A DNA stretch of 64,000 bases from Chryseosolibacter indicum (GTDB lineage: Bacteria; Bacteroidota; Bacteroidia; Cytophagales; Cyclobacteriaceae). The notes beneath the pieces were generated by a model. That model had not been told where the DNA came from. It saw nothing but the letters and a program-made list of their open reading frames with translations, and made no database searches. Positions within the stretch are counted from its first letter, which is position 1, and every line of letters begins with the position of its first letter. The DNA lies in assembly GCF_018598585.1 (NCBI RefSeq), contig NZ_JAHESD010000018.1, positions 18,988-82,987 on the forward strand, in the 5' to 3' direction. Shown in pieces: positions 44,208 through 53,699 of the stretch. The position numbers and the translations under genes are program-made.

Positions 44208-45344
44208 ATGATGTCGTCTGCTAACGTACTACTTAAACTATTTGCACGAGGTTTCTATAAGGAACACGCAGGATTATTCATTTTCCTTTTCGTTACTTTT
44301 GTCAGCTACTTCTTCTTTATTCAGATTCTTAATCCTCACATAGAACCAGATGAGATAATCCTTTACAATCTTATCCTTGGAATAGCATTCATTAGCACGC
44401 CTATAGTCACACTTTTTATCGCTGGCATTTGGTTCGTATACGCTGTAAAAAGTTGTACCTATATCATGTCGCAATTGTTATTAGACAGTAATCAGTTTTT
44501 AAGATGCAGTCTTACAGCATGGCCCAAAATCAATCAGTATAAATTCTGGGTGCTCGTTCAGGCCGCAATATTGGCTCCTTTAATAGCCTATAGCGTTTTC
44601 TCATTTATACTTGGTTTAATATTTCACCATTACATCATCCCAATCGCTATTCTTACATATATATCACTTCTTGTAGGCCTAAGTGCGTTAACATGTTTAG
44701 TGGTTTCGAACCGTTCTCATGAAGTTTTACAATTTCACATGTTTCGAAAGGTTATAATTCCGCTTTCCAAACCCCAATTCAGCCTTTTCCTTTATTATGT
44801 TTTAGACGAGATGGGCTTAACATTTATAGTAACAAAAACGCTATCTCTTTCCGTTAGCGTAGCTATGTTGATGTTGCTTGATAACTTTATAACTGATTCA
44901 AGGTTCAGCTTCCTGGTTGTACTGGCTGTGAGTGTTTCACATGCCGTTCTCATCTTTCATTCCCATGCCTTTGAAGAGAAGTATCTAAGTATCATAAGAA
45001 ATCTTCCTATTTTAAGAGTTAAATTGTTCTTGTATATGGTTCTGCTATATATGCTTATGATATTGCCTGAAGCGGTACTTATCTTTGTAGTATTTGGTTT
45101 CATTAAATCTGTCCCACTCTTATTTTTTGGTATTAGTATAATGATCTTGATGCGAACAATCTTTTTTGTTCACGATACCTCAGGCGGAAATTATATAAGA
45201 GTTATATTTGGTCTGTTTGTAATATTCTTTATTCTTCTTTTGTTTGACCTCGGAATGTTCGTGGCTATCGTTAATTTTAGTCTGGCCTTTTTATTCTTTT
45301 ATCGATTGTACTACGTAAAAGAGTTTAAGTTAAAGCCCCGTTAA
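44208..45344 (+). CDS. Polytopic membrane protein of unknown family
   Basis: 378 residues when started at ATG 44208 (a GTG eight codons upstream and an ATG one codon downstream are alternatives). About ten hydrophobic segments are visible, beginning GLFIFLFVTFVSYFFFIQIL; a charged loop near residues 95-115 and two paired-helix blocks follow. No nucleotide-binding or catalytic motifs. Similar proteins are found near ABC exporters; its position 110 bases after the half-exporter suggests a partner or accessory role, but no family can be named with confidence. Confidence 0.6.
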   Translation: MMSSANVLLKLFARGFYKEHAGLFIFLFVTFVSYFFFIQILNPHIEPDEIILYNLILGIAFISTPIVTLFIAGIWFVYAVKSCTYIMSQLLLDSNQFLRCSLTAWPKINQYKFWVLVQAAILAPLIAYSVFSFILGLIFHHYIIPIAILTYISLLVGLSALTCLVVSNRSHEVLQFHMFRKVIIPLSKPQFSLFLYYVLDEMGLTFIVTKTLSLSVSVAMLMLLDNFITDSRFSFLVVLAVSVSHAVLIFHSHAFEEKYLSIIRNLPILRVKLFLYMVLLYMLMILPEAVLIFVVFGFIKSVPLLFFGISIMILMRTIFFVHDTSGGNYIRVIFGLFVIFFILLLFDLGMFVAIVNFSLAFLFFYRLYYVKEFKLKPR

Positions 45345-45434
45345 ACAAACAACCGATCATATATCAGTCTGATCTAATATTATTAAAGAAGTACAGGAGA
45401 GCTTAAATGTTAAAAGCTAATAATTTTAATTTTA

Positions 45435-45845
45435 CTACTTCTTGCCTGTGATTAATCTTGCCACAGATAGTCTCCCGCTTCCCAATATAAATATTACGAC
45501 TGAAAGAATAAGGTATACAAAAGCCAATTGCTTTACATCGAAAGGGTCATTTGCATGAGCCACAAAATAGGCGACACACATTGTAATAAAAATCATTGTG
45601 GCTGCGAAACGTGTTAATAGACCTATAAGGATAAGAATTCCACCACCTAATTCTCCAATAATTGCCAGCACCAATGAAGCTTTTACACCAAGTCCAGTAT
45701 AGTTCTTAAACATGGGTACAATTTGCTCAAAGGCAAGGAGCTTAGAATATCCATAATAAGTAAATAATGAACCAACGAGAATACGTAGAAGAAGAACTGC
45801 CACATCTGTATTCAGTGATTGGTAGTTAAGGATTTTGTTTTTCAT
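45435..45845 (-). CDS. DoxX-family membrane protein
   Basis: 136 residues with four transmembrane segments: VAVLLLRILVGSLFTYYGYS (DoxX start), LVLAIIGELGGGILILIGLL, MIFITMCVAYFVAHA and AFVYLILSVVIFILGSG. The family includes the small subunit of terminal quinol oxidases and several redox-related membrane proteins. It lies 118 bases after the 77-residue gene on the same strand. Confidence 0.88.
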   Translation of the reverse strand: MKNKILNYQSLNTDVAVLLLRILVGSLFTYYGYSKLLAFEQIVPMFKNYTGLGVKASLVLAIIGELGGGILILIGLLTRFAATMIFITMCVAYFVAHANDPFDVKQLAFVYLILSVVIFILGSGRLSVARLITGKK

Positions 45846-45963
45846 AACTTAAGTTTTAAGGGTTAGGGTACGTATTACTTACCTTGCTAATATATATGCA
45901 ACGCAGAGGTGGCGCAAGAAATTGGCAAAAAACTTTGAGTTGCAGCATAACCTAGTATTAAAT

Positions 45964-46197
45964 TTAATGGCTCACAATTTCATCAGGTAACACTTCCGCG
46001 TTAAATCCAAATTTCCTGAGTAAACTGATTAGCTCGTTACAATCAACAATACCTGTTTTTGATTGAATACGTAAAACCTTGTCACAATCTGTAAGATCAA
46101 AGTTAGCTGCGTACGCTCCGAAATTTTTGTGGATCTCAGCTATGAGTAACTGTGCGTGATCGACACTTTCAACGTTCGTTTTAAAAACTTCTACCAT
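45964..46197 (-). CDS. HMA-like ferredoxin-fold protein without metal motif
   Basis: 77 residues with a beta-alpha-beta-beta-alpha-beta layout: VEVFKTNVESVDHAQLLIAE, FDLTDCDKVLRIQSKTGIVD and LISLLRKFGFNAEVLPD. This resembles heavy-metal-associated domains but lacks the GMTCxxC loop; two unrelated cysteines remain. Similar orphans occur in Bacteroidota. It begins one base after the stop of the DHFR-like gene, so translation is coupled. Confidence 0.6.
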   Translation of the reverse strand: MVEVFKTNVESVDHAQLLIAEIHKNFGAYAANFDLTDCDKVLRIQSKTGIVDCNELISLLRKFGFNAEVLPDEIVSH

Positions 46198-46198
46198 T

Positions 46199-46765
46199 TT
46201 ATGCGCTGTTATCCTGGTTAGGTCGATAATGAAGAATAACGACTCCTGATTTTAATCTTCTTGTTTGAAGAAGCTTAAGACTCAATTGGTTGGTTATGCC
46301 TCTAAAGAGGGGTTTTCCCGCTCCCAGAATTCTGGGATGAAGAGCAAGAATGTATTCGTCTACAAGGCCGAGATCAATAAACGTTTTAAGAATATCTGGT
46401 CCACCAAAAAGCAATATATCCTTGCCTTCTTCATCTTTGATTCTTTTAACTACAGTTTCTATATTTTCATTTACTAACATTCCATTACCCGGTAAGTGTT
46501 TTGCAGTGTACGAGAAAACATATTTTCTGATTTTCGCAATGAAGTCATTAAGCTGCTTTTCCTGATCCGAAAGAAACGGTTCATCGGGCTGTGCTATACC
46601 AAATCTTTCATAGCTAACACGCCCGTAAAAAATTGTATCGAACCGATTTTTAATTGTCTTCAGGTAATCCTCGTCCTTCTCAACAAGCATCCAATCCAGT
46701 TCTCCATCAGGCCCTTCAATAAAACCATCGAGCGAAACTGCTATTTCTGCAATTAATTTTCTCAT
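46199..46765 (-). CDS. Dihydrofolate reductase-like (RibD C-terminal) protein
   Basis: 188 residues of the RibD/DHFR-like fold: RKLIAEIAVSLDGFIEGPDG at the start, DTIFYGRVSYERFG, and the NADPH-binding loop KDILLFGGPDILKTFIDLGL, then VDEYILALHPRILGAGKPLF. NADPH-dependent reduction of an unidentified substrate is expected; such orphan homologues are common in Bacteroidota. It is divergent from the GlxA-type regulator at 47003, which may control it. Confidence 0.88.
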   Translation of the reverse strand: MRKLIAEIAVSLDGFIEGPDGELDWMLVEKDEDYLKTIKNRFDTIFYGRVSYERFGIAQPDEPFLSDQEKQLNDFIAKIRKYVFSYTAKHLPGNGMLVNENIETVVKRIKDEEGKDILLFGGPDILKTFIDLGLVDEYILALHPRILGAGKPLFRGITNQLSLKLLQTRRLKSGVVILHYRPNQDNSA

Positions 46766-47002
46766 GTAAATCAGATCTCGTTAGGTGACAATTTCCTTCA
46801 TTCAACTTATAACATCTGGTCTTTTTAGTCGGGTTAATATTGCCGAGTATAATTTCTTCCTGCAAAGCTACTATTGAACGGCTCTTTAAGTAAGGTGTAA
46901 ATACGCCATTAGGAGGGGTTGATTACGACATGTTGATTAAGTACTTTTGAAATGAGCTTTTAGCTGAACCATGATCTTTGATTTTTAAAACATAACCCGT
47001 CA

Positions 47003-47983
47003 GTGATGAAACATATAACGATTCTCATACCTAAAGGAGCAATTTTAGGTAGCATAGAGGGACCAAGGCAAGTGCTCAACGGTGTGAATAGCTACTATGC
47101 AAGTATGGAAAAAGCCCCTCTGTTTAAAGTAGAACTCGTAGGGCTTACAAAGGAAACTCCTTTGGTAAACGGTGTTTACACCATCAAGACTGATCGTACA
47201 ATTAGTGAAGTGACAAAAACAGACCTTATTATTATCCCAGCTGTAGATGGAGATATAAAAAAAGCGCTTGAGGAAAATAAGGATTTTCTCCCATGGATTA
47301 CACAACAATATAAAACAGGAGCAGAGGTGGCAAGTCTGTGTATGGGCGCCTTTCTTCTTGCGTCTACTGGTTTGATAACAGGAAGGAAGTGTGCCACGCA
47401 TTGGGTAGCGGCAAATGAATTCAGAAAAATGTTCCCGGATATTGAGCTTGTTGCAGAGAAGATTGTAACGGATGAGCATGGTATCTACACGAGTGGTGGC
47501 GCATACTCATATTTACAGCTCGTACTATATATCATAGAAAAATATGCGGGAAGGCCTGCGGCAGTTTTTTGTGCTAAAGTTTTTGCTATTGACATCGACA
47601 GGGATACGCAATCACCCTTCATGATGTTCACCGGACAGAAGGATCATGACGATGAGCCAATAAGGAAAGCACAGGAGTTCATTGAAAAAAATTACGAGAA
47701 GAAAATTACGGTTGAAGAGCTTGCTGACAAGTTTTCTCTCAGCCGAAGAAACCTTGAGAGACGTTTTAAGAAAGCCACAGCCAACACCATCGTTGAATAC
47801 ATTCAAAGGGTAAAGATCGAAGCTGCGAAATTTAACCTGGAGTCATCCCGCGAAAATGTAAATGAGGTGATGTTCAAAGTAGGATATTCAGATACCAAGG
47901 CATTCAGGAATACCTTCAAAAAGATAACCGGTTTATCTCCAGTAGAGTATAGAACAAAATATAACCGTGCTGTTGTAGCGTAG
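47003..47983 (+). CDS. GlxA-type transcriptional regulator (DJ-1/PfpI plus AraC)
   Basis: 326 residues. N-terminal DJ-1/PfpI class-I glutamine amidotransferase-like domain (about 1-205; nucleophile-elbow motif EVASLCMGAFLLASTGL) followed by two helix-turn-helix motifs of the AraC type (about 220-320; LADKFSLSRRNLERRFKKAT and VMFKVGYSDTKAFRNTFKKI). The DJ-1 part senses ligands in this group, the AraC part binds DNA. Divergent from the DHFR-like gene across a 237-base gap. Confidence 0.92.
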   Translation: MMKHITILIPKGAILGSIEGPRQVLNGVNSYYASMEKAPLFKVELVGLTKETPLVNGVYTIKTDRTISEVTKTDLIIIPAVDGDIKKALEENKDFLPWITQQYKTGAEVASLCMGAFLLASTGLITGRKCATHWVAANEFRKMFPDIELVAEKIVTDEHGIYTSGGAYSYLQLVLYIIEKYAGRPAAVFCAKVFAIDIDRDTQSPFMMFTGQKDHDDEPIRKAQEFIEKNYEKKITVEELADKFSLSRRNLERRFKKATANTIVEYIQRVKIEAAKFNLESSRENVNEVMFKVGYSDTKAFRNTFKKITGLSPVEYRTKYNRAVVA

Positions 47984-48625
47984 CATTTTCCAGCAAATCA
48001 GGTAGTTGTACATGCAATCTACCTGATCCGATTCTTCGTTTCTGGTTTCATACGACTTCTGCTTTACTGCGATGCCGAGTACTAATTTGGATTTCCTTCC
48101 TGGAGCCTGATTGCGAAAGAAGCTGCTATTACATGAAAAAGTTCTACAGTTAAATTCCACATCATAATTAGGAACTAGTCAGCAGTAGGAGCGAGAGAAC
48201 TATTATGCTGCAAACCGAGGGTATGGAGCGAGTAAGTTTCTTTAAAGAAATTTAGATTTATAGAAGAACTTCTCAACCAAGTGTGGAATTTCTCACGGCT
48301 AAGAACTTATAATTCCCCAAAGCTAAAATCACCAACGGTTAATATAGCCGCTGTGAAATTTTCAAAATAAAATTTTAAGAAGTGCAATACCCGCTTCGGG
48401 TAAACAATGCGGCAGTTTTAATTGCTTGCTGGTTCATTGGCAGCTGTTAGCAATGTATATAGCTGCTTTAATAAATTTCTAATGAAATAGCAAATCTTTC
48501 GATATTCGAACTTAACTTACGTCCAAATGATTTTAATAGAGGTTCTACGCAAACCGGGCATAAGATTTATAAGATATACTGTGGCTGCTAAATTCCACAA
48601 AAAGCAGCTATTAAAAGTTGGTAAT
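47984..48625. other. Intergenic region, no feature seen
   Basis: About 640 bases up to the preferred zinc-ribbon start at 48626. AT-rich, with no gene, RNA or strong hairpin that I can support. A frame from 48527 is open and continuous with the zinc-ribbon gene but its first 33 codons look non-conserved. Confidence 0.4.
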
Positions 48626-48874
48626 ATGACGAAGATGATAAAACAATTTAGAGACCTATTATTGGACATTAAAATTAAGTTTCCACTTAAGAAGAATGAG
48701 TACGGATATTACGATGCTCACTATACTGATCAGGGACATAGCTTAAGATGCCCACATTGTGGCGGCGCAGTTTGGTCTATTAAAAGCTATCAACAGGTTG
48801 AGTGCCTTACTTGCTATAGAAACTATAACAATCTCGGGGTTTTTGGTTTGGAGGAGACAGCTGCAATTAGTTAA
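48626..48874 (+). CDS. Small zinc-ribbon protein
   Basis: 82 residues from the ATG at 48626 (an upstream ATG at 48527 would add 33 residues of basic, uninformative sequence). Two Cys pairs, Cys42-x2-Cys45 (RCPHCGG) and Cys60-x2-Cys63 (VECLTCYRNY), form a treble-clef or ribbon. The N-terminal segment is amphipathic and basic. Function unknown; stand-alone ribbons often bind nucleic acid. The gene is isolated between long empty gaps. Confidence 0.5.
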   Translation: MTKMIKQFRDLLLDIKIKFPLKKNEYGYYDAHYTDQGHSLRCPHCGGAVWSIKSYQQVECLTCYRNYNNLGVFGLEETAAIS

Positions 48875-49604
48875 GCTTATAGAATAGACTTTACCTGAAG
48901 TTAACATATAGGAGTAAAATTCCTGTCAGATACTGGATTCTAAATTTGTTGCTGGTTTTGGGGTCCAATCGATTAGATGAAGCAGTAAGTAGTGCTGCAA
49001 CGTTTAGTCATCCAGTATTTCTCATTATATATACCATCATATATCCGAATTAAAAGAGATCCTTTGAATCACGCGCACTCATCCTGCCATCGATGGGAGT
49101 TCTAATAAATTGACTATTACTCAAATTACTCTGCCTATAACAGTAGAATCAGCATCCTTCACATTGCTATTTTCCTCATATTAATTTCATTTCTCAATTG
49201 GCAACTGCTGTATGACTTTGCATTCAATGGCCGGTTATATTCCTGCGCTCTTTTTTTCAAACTTTCTATCTCCTTCAGACTGATATATTCTTAAGTGTTA
49301 CCTCCTGCAATCAACTTATTAACGGCGTGGCTATGCTATCAGGTATAATACAACGGAGTAGATACAGGCGGCCTGTATAGCCGCTATCGCTTACAGCAGG
49401 TTGTTCAACGGCTGAAACATGTATTTTATCGATCATAAATACCATTCATGGATGGATTTGTCATTCTAACGATGAAATAGCTCTACAATTTATCAAATCT
49501 GTAGAACAGCCTTATCCCTTTGGTGAAGGCAAAAACAAAGTTTACAACTTTTAGCCTACACGGCATGGTAATTCCATATAACACCATTGTAAAATCAACA
49601 CCCT
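48875..49604. other. Long intergenic region with small palindromes
   Basis: About 730 bases without a supported gene. Small structures only: ATACAGG-CGG-CCTGTAT (49362-49378, 7-base perfect arms) and a distant inverted pair ATACTGGAT (48930-48938)/ATCCAGTAT (49010-49018). The downstream lipoprotein gene's promoter should lie near 49550-49600. Confidence 0.4.
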
Positions 49605-51161
49605 ATGGAAACTCCCCTGAAATACCTAGTTGCAGTATGGCTACTTGCACTTGTAGTTTGTTTACAATCTTGTAACGATCAAAGTGTACAGTTTGAAAAG
49701 AAGAAGATTCAATTCACATTGGTTCCTACCACATCCTCGAATGGAAAAACCGACGGCATAGACTTGCCTGAGAATACGCGTTTAAAGATTAGCATCGCAA
49801 GCAGCAATGGTGCTGTTATTTATTCTAACCAGGAAATTCCTGTACTAAAGGTAGGTAACGGGTACATTACTGATCCATTGGAGCTCATTCCAGGTGGTTA
49901 TACAATAACCGATTTTATGGTTGTAAAGGATAGCGAGGTTTTATATGCAACCCCTAAGAATGCGACACAGCTAAGTCCTCTTGTTGCAAATTCTCTTCCA
50001 TACAATTTTTCAGTTACAGAAAACAGCGTTGCTAACGTAAACATGCAAGTACTTGACGTTCGCGGCCAGGACCCCGAGGCATTTGGATACGCCTCATTAA
50101 ATGTAGAAGTAATAAATACATTAGCGATCTCCGTACTTCATGCGAAAAAAGGACAAACTCTTTTAACCAACGCAACAGCAGAGCTGCGTAAGGACGATAA
50201 GTTAATTAAAACAATTCCGCTGAATGCTGCTGTAAATACCATTGCTTTTGACGGAAACCCTGATACACTATATACGTTAACTGTTTTTACCAACGATGGT
50301 TTTAAGTCTCAGACTTTCAACTTCAAAAATTTAAAAAACGAGCTTGGTTCAAATCCATTACAGGTAACGTTAGAGCCTGCCTTATTCCTAACAATCAATT
50401 CATATGTCGATGAAGGGAACGAAAACGAAGAGTATTTTGATTTCGGGCTTGAAGGAAGCGGCACAGTGAACATAAACTGGGGTGATGGCGACACGGCTTC
50501 TGAATCATTGCCATACTCCGGATTACATGAATATATTGAAGGTGATTATACAGCTGTAATCACAGGAGACCTTGATCAAATCACAAACATCTACGGCTTT
50601 TCTTATGGCTCTATTATATCAGCTATAACCGGGCTTACAAATCTTACTTCTCTAAAAACATACAATCCGTCTTGGGGAGCAGTGCCTATTAAAGTAGATC
50701 TTAGCAATTGTACACAATTGGAGACTATAAATATCTCAAAATATGGTGCTCCTTACGAACCTATTGATCTGCGGACAGATTTTAAACTTCCTGCCCAACA
50801 TAAAATTAAAGAGTTTGTTTTCGATGCTCCTAGTTTTGATATAAACAGAGAGTATATCAGCGCAGAAGAACTTGAAGCAATGGTGAACAATATTTATAAT
50901 AACGTAACACAAAGCAACATCCGTGACGGCAAGTTCTTCGTCAACCCGGTTGTTACACCATCACCGGAAACACAACAAAAGCTGGATGAACTTCAAAGCG
51001 AATATAACTGGGAAGTAAGGTTTAATGATGAGATATACGACTACTCTGAGTCAGGAAGAATCAGAACGAATGAGAATGCACGCAGAGATAACTGGCTCCG
51101 TAGCAAGTTTCCGAATAGCAAGCGTATGTCACAAAACAATGCCATGGCATTCATAAGATAA
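49605..51161 (+). CDS. Lipoprotein with PKD-like surface domain
   Basis: 518 residues. A lipoprotein signal ends LQSC (Cys24). Beta-rich repeats follow (about 30-130, 145-260), then a PKD-like stretch NINWGDGDTASESLPYSGLH EYIEGDY-type near 285-320 (W-G-D-G-D and H-x-Y pattern) and leucine-rich-like segments (GLTNLTSLKTYNPSWG; DLSNCTQLETINISKYG). It is a surface or outer-membrane-anchored adhesion or binding protein by architecture. No catalytic motif; ligand unknown. Single gene followed by a strong terminator. Confidence 0.75.
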   Translation: METPLKYLVAVWLLALVVCLQSCNDQSVQFEKKKIQFTLVPTTSSNGKTDGIDLPENTRLKISIASSNGAVIYSNQEIPVLKVGNGYITDPLELIPGGYTITDFMVVKDSEVLYATPKNATQLSPLVANSLPYNFSVTENSVANVNMQVLDVRGQDPEAFGYASLNVEVINTLAISVLHAKKGQTLLTNATAELRKDDKLIKTIPLNAAVNTIAFDGNPDTLYTLTVFTNDGFKSQTFNFKNLKNELGSNPLQVTLEPALFLTINSYVDEGNENEEYFDFGLEGSGTVNINWGDGDTASESLPYSGLHEYIEGDYTAVITGDLDQITNIYGFSYGSIISAITGLTNLTSLKTYNPSWGAVPIKVDLSNCTQLETINISKYGAPYEPIDLRTDFKLPAQHKIKEFVFDAPSFDINREYISAEELEAMVNNIYNNVTQSNIRDGKFFVNPVVTPSPETQQKLDELQSEYNWEVRFNDEIYDYSESGRIRTNENARRDNWLRSKFPNSKRMSQNNAMAFIR

Positions 51162-51186
51162 TAAGTTGTTACTTTGTCCATATTCT

Positions 51187-51215
51187 AAAAAAGCCTGCAA
51201 ACTGCAGGCTTTTTT
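51187..51215. terminator. Bidirectional terminator between convergent genes
   Basis: A perfect 13-base stem: AAAAAAGCCTGCA (51187-51199) and TGCAGGCTTTTTT (51203-51215) with a 3-base loop. A/T tracts on both sides let it work in both directions. It ends the lipoprotein gene and the minus-strand AEC gene. Confidence 0.92.
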
Positions 51216-51262
51216 CATTTCTATTCGTTATAAACACGCGGCCTCAATAATGGAGATTGGAT

Positions 51263-52423
51263 TTAAGAAACACCGGGAGAAGGTTTTTTCTCTGCCGTAT
51301 CAACCTCTGCTGTGGTAAGCTCAATGGAATCTGGTCTGTAAACGGAGAAGACTCTGGAAGTAAATAAAGTAATAAGAACCGCGATTGACAAAGACGTACA
51401 TGACGATATAAACACAGTTGATGTCGAGGCAAAGAAGCTTCCTGAAGCATATACCATCATAATTAAAACAACAGAAAAGGGCAATGAGCAGGCAAGAACG
51501 TTCATGGCAAAATCCTGATCAAATGTTTTTGCACGCTTATCTTCAGGCAACTTGCTTTCAAGCTGGCGAACAGCTTCCATGTGGGAATAAGGCCAGAAGC
51601 TGCAAGCGCTCTGAGGGAAAACAATAATCAGGAGCATGGTGGCTACATCCTTCACCGGAAAGAACAGAAGCACAAGACCGCTGATGAAGAACGCAATACC
51701 AGAGCGAAAGAACAGGAACGAAAGAATAGTTTTTACCTGGTTCCAGTTTAGTCGCATGGAAATTCCGATAAAAAGTAAAACAAGCGGAGTCATGATAATG
51801 CTTAACCTGTCTATACTTAAACTGATAGCTTCAGGAAATGCTGAATAGTTTAAACCAAACAATAGCATGATAATAGCAACAACAATGGCGATGTTAACAG
51901 GCTCGTTAATCATTGATAATAATAATGTTTTTACTTTTGCCTTATTGCTAACATGCGCTACATGGTTCGATTGATAAAACCATTTCATCGCGATCGTGTA
52001 GGAAATAATCAATACAAAGATTTTATTACCTACGTCAGCAAGTGCAGCCATTGCAAGGGGGCCCTGACCACTGAATTCAATTATAAACGGAAAACAGGAG
52101 AGGCCGGGGGCTAAGGATGGGATAAGCATAACCAATGTTCTATATTGGTTTAAAGGGATATTAAATACCGATCGAAGCGGTAATTTATCAATCAGGAAGT
52201 GCATTGTGATATTAAAGCATAACGATAAGATTGGAATAACAATCAGGTCAGATTTAAAATCTATTTGCAACAGGGCAACGAATATTGTTGCGGGCAATGC
52301 AAGGCTCAAGATTAATGTTTTGATACCATCACGATGATCTTTACTTTTTATTTTCTGCTGAAAAAAATAGCCAATAAGTATTAATAGAAGTAGTGAGATT
52401 GTTTTAGTAACAGCTGAACTCAT
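51263..52423 (-). CDS. AEC-type membrane permease
   Basis: 386 residues with about ten transmembrane segments. The opening TISLLLLILIGYFFQQKI and LILSLALPATIFVALLQIDF match auxin-efflux-carrier (AEC) proteins, which have a similar two-repeat layout to BASS and transport organic anions or malonate-like acids. A C-terminal extension of about 40 residues is charged. It lies 97 bases downstream of the Tat-exported aminotransferase gene on the same strand, so the two may be co-transcribed. Confidence 0.7.
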   Translation of the reverse strand: MSSAVTKTISLLLLILIGYFFQQKIKSKDHRDGIKTLILSLALPATIFVALLQIDFKSDLIVIPILSLCFNITMHFLIDKLPLRSVFNIPLNQYRTLVMLIPSLAPGLSCFPFIIEFSGQGPLAMAALADVGNKIFVLIISYTIAMKWFYQSNHVAHVSNKAKVKTLLLSMINEPVNIAIVVAIIMLLFGLNYSAFPEAISLSIDRLSIIMTPLVLLFIGISMRLNWNQVKTILSFLFFRSGIAFFISGLVLLFFPVKDVATMLLIIVFPQSACSFWPYSHMEAVRQLESKLPEDKRAKTFDQDFAMNVLACSLPFSVVLIMMVYASGSFFASTSTVFISSCTSLSIAVLITLFTSRVFSVYRPDSIELTTAEVDTAEKKPSPGVS

Positions 52424-52520
52424 AATAATTCTCCCAGGTCCTTACAAAATTCAAGTCAGTAGTATATCAGCCGAAAACCAAAATGGTCTTCAGATCAGGG
52501 GTATTCGCCGTATGGCAAGA

Positions 52521-53699
52521 TTAGCTTACAATCTCATTGAGAGATTTTACGAAGAGTTTAAGTTCATCCATTGTTCCCACACTCACCCTTCCATAAGGCT
52601 TGCCTGCAATCTCATATCCGCGGATACCAACACCTCTTGACATCATTTTGTCAATCATATCTTTCACAGGCATCTGAATGGGGAATAACACGAAGCTTGT
52701 ATAAGAGGGGATAGGATTCAATCCTGCTCTCTTTAATTCTGAGAACACATATTCTCTTCCTTCTTTGTTATGGGATCTTGTGAAGTTTTGAAAATCAACA
52801 TCCTGCATGCTGGCCATGGCTCCTTCAAGCGATGTAACAGATATTCCCATCTCTGTGCGCACCATATCCTGTATCATCTTTACACGTTCCGGTTTGGCTA
52901 CCATATATCCCAAGCGAAGTCCTGCCATACCATGAATCTTCGAGAAGGTACGGCACACAATAACGTCATAACCTTCTTTTAATAAACCAACGGTGCTATG
53001 TGCTTCCGGGTGATCCAACAATTCAAGGTAAGCTTCATCAATGAATACAGGAACCTTTGTACTTACTCTTTTACAGAAAGCTTTAAGCTCTTCTATGGGA
53101 GTTAATGTCCCGGTTGGATTATTCGGGTTACAGATGTAGATAAGTTTAGTGTTTGCATCAATTGCTTTTTCCATCGCTGTGAGATCATGCGCGTAATCAC
53201 TTCTCAGCGGAATATTTTTCCATGACGCACCTATTGTTGTAGCCGTGTTTACAAGAGACATGTAGGAAGGATCAGCAGAAATAACATTACCGCCTTTCAT
53301 ACACAATGCAAATGCAGTCTTCTCAAGTAAGTCAGTAGATCCTGCTGCAAGTAATACCTGCTCTTTGGATACACCTTCTTTTTCTGCCAACACCTCAACC
53401 ATTTTCATAGCGCTGCCATAAACATATCGATTACCCTTCGACGCCGCTTCTGCTATTGCGGCAATCGCTTTCTTTGAAGGTCCCCATGGATTTTCATTCG
53501 CAAGTAATCGTGCTTTCATGTTCTCTCTGTCAGGAGGGGCAACATGGTAGTTTTCCAGTAGTTGATACTTGTTTGCTGGTTTCATACCAAATGCTGGCTT
53601 TGCGGTGAGCTCAGGTGCCAGAATTGCACCTGTTATTAAACCTCCTGTTGTAAGCACGCTTTGCTTAAACCAGGATCTTCTGTTGATGGTGGACTTCAT
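52521..53699 (-). CDS. Tat-exported PLP aminotransferase (histidinol-phosphate aminotransferase-like)
   Basis: 392 residues from the ATG at 53699, chosen over an upstream ATG at 53771 because it places a twin-arginine signal (Arg7-Arg8, INRRSWFKQSVLTTGG) at the N-terminus. The fold-type I aminotransferase body follows: ENPWGPSKKAIAAIAEA, ICNPNNPTGTLTP, FIDEAYLELLDHPE and the PLP lysine Lys254 in TFSKIHGMAGLRLGY. Cofactor must be loaded before folded export through Tat. The family acts on histidinol phosphate or aromatic 2-oxo acids, but a periplasmic location rules out a normal histidine pathway. Substrate unknown. Confidence 0.87.
   Translation of the reverse strand: MKSTINRRSWFKQSVLTTGGLITGAILAPELTAKPAFGMKPANKYQLLENYHVAPPDRENMKARLLANENPWGPSKKAIAAIAEAASKGNRYVYGSAMKMVEVLAEKEGVSKEQVLLAAGSTDLLEKTAFALCMKGGNVISADPSYMSLVNTATTIGASWKNIPLRSDYAHDLTAMEKAIDANTKLIYICNPNNPTGTLTPIEELKAFCKRVSTKVPVFIDEAYLELLDHPEAHSTVGLLKEGYDVIVCRTFSKIHGMAGLRLGYMVAKPERVKMIQDMVRTEMGISVTSLEGAMASMQDVDFQNFTRSHNKEGREYVFSELKRAGLNPIPSYTSFVLFPIQMPVKDMIDKMMSRGVGIRGYEIAGKPYGRVSVGTMDELKLFVKSLNEIVS

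Noticed and set aside
48930..49018. ATACTGGAT/ATCCAGTAT inverted pair as a transposon end
   Set aside because: Only 9-base arms, 71 bases apart, no target-site duplication and no transposase between them.
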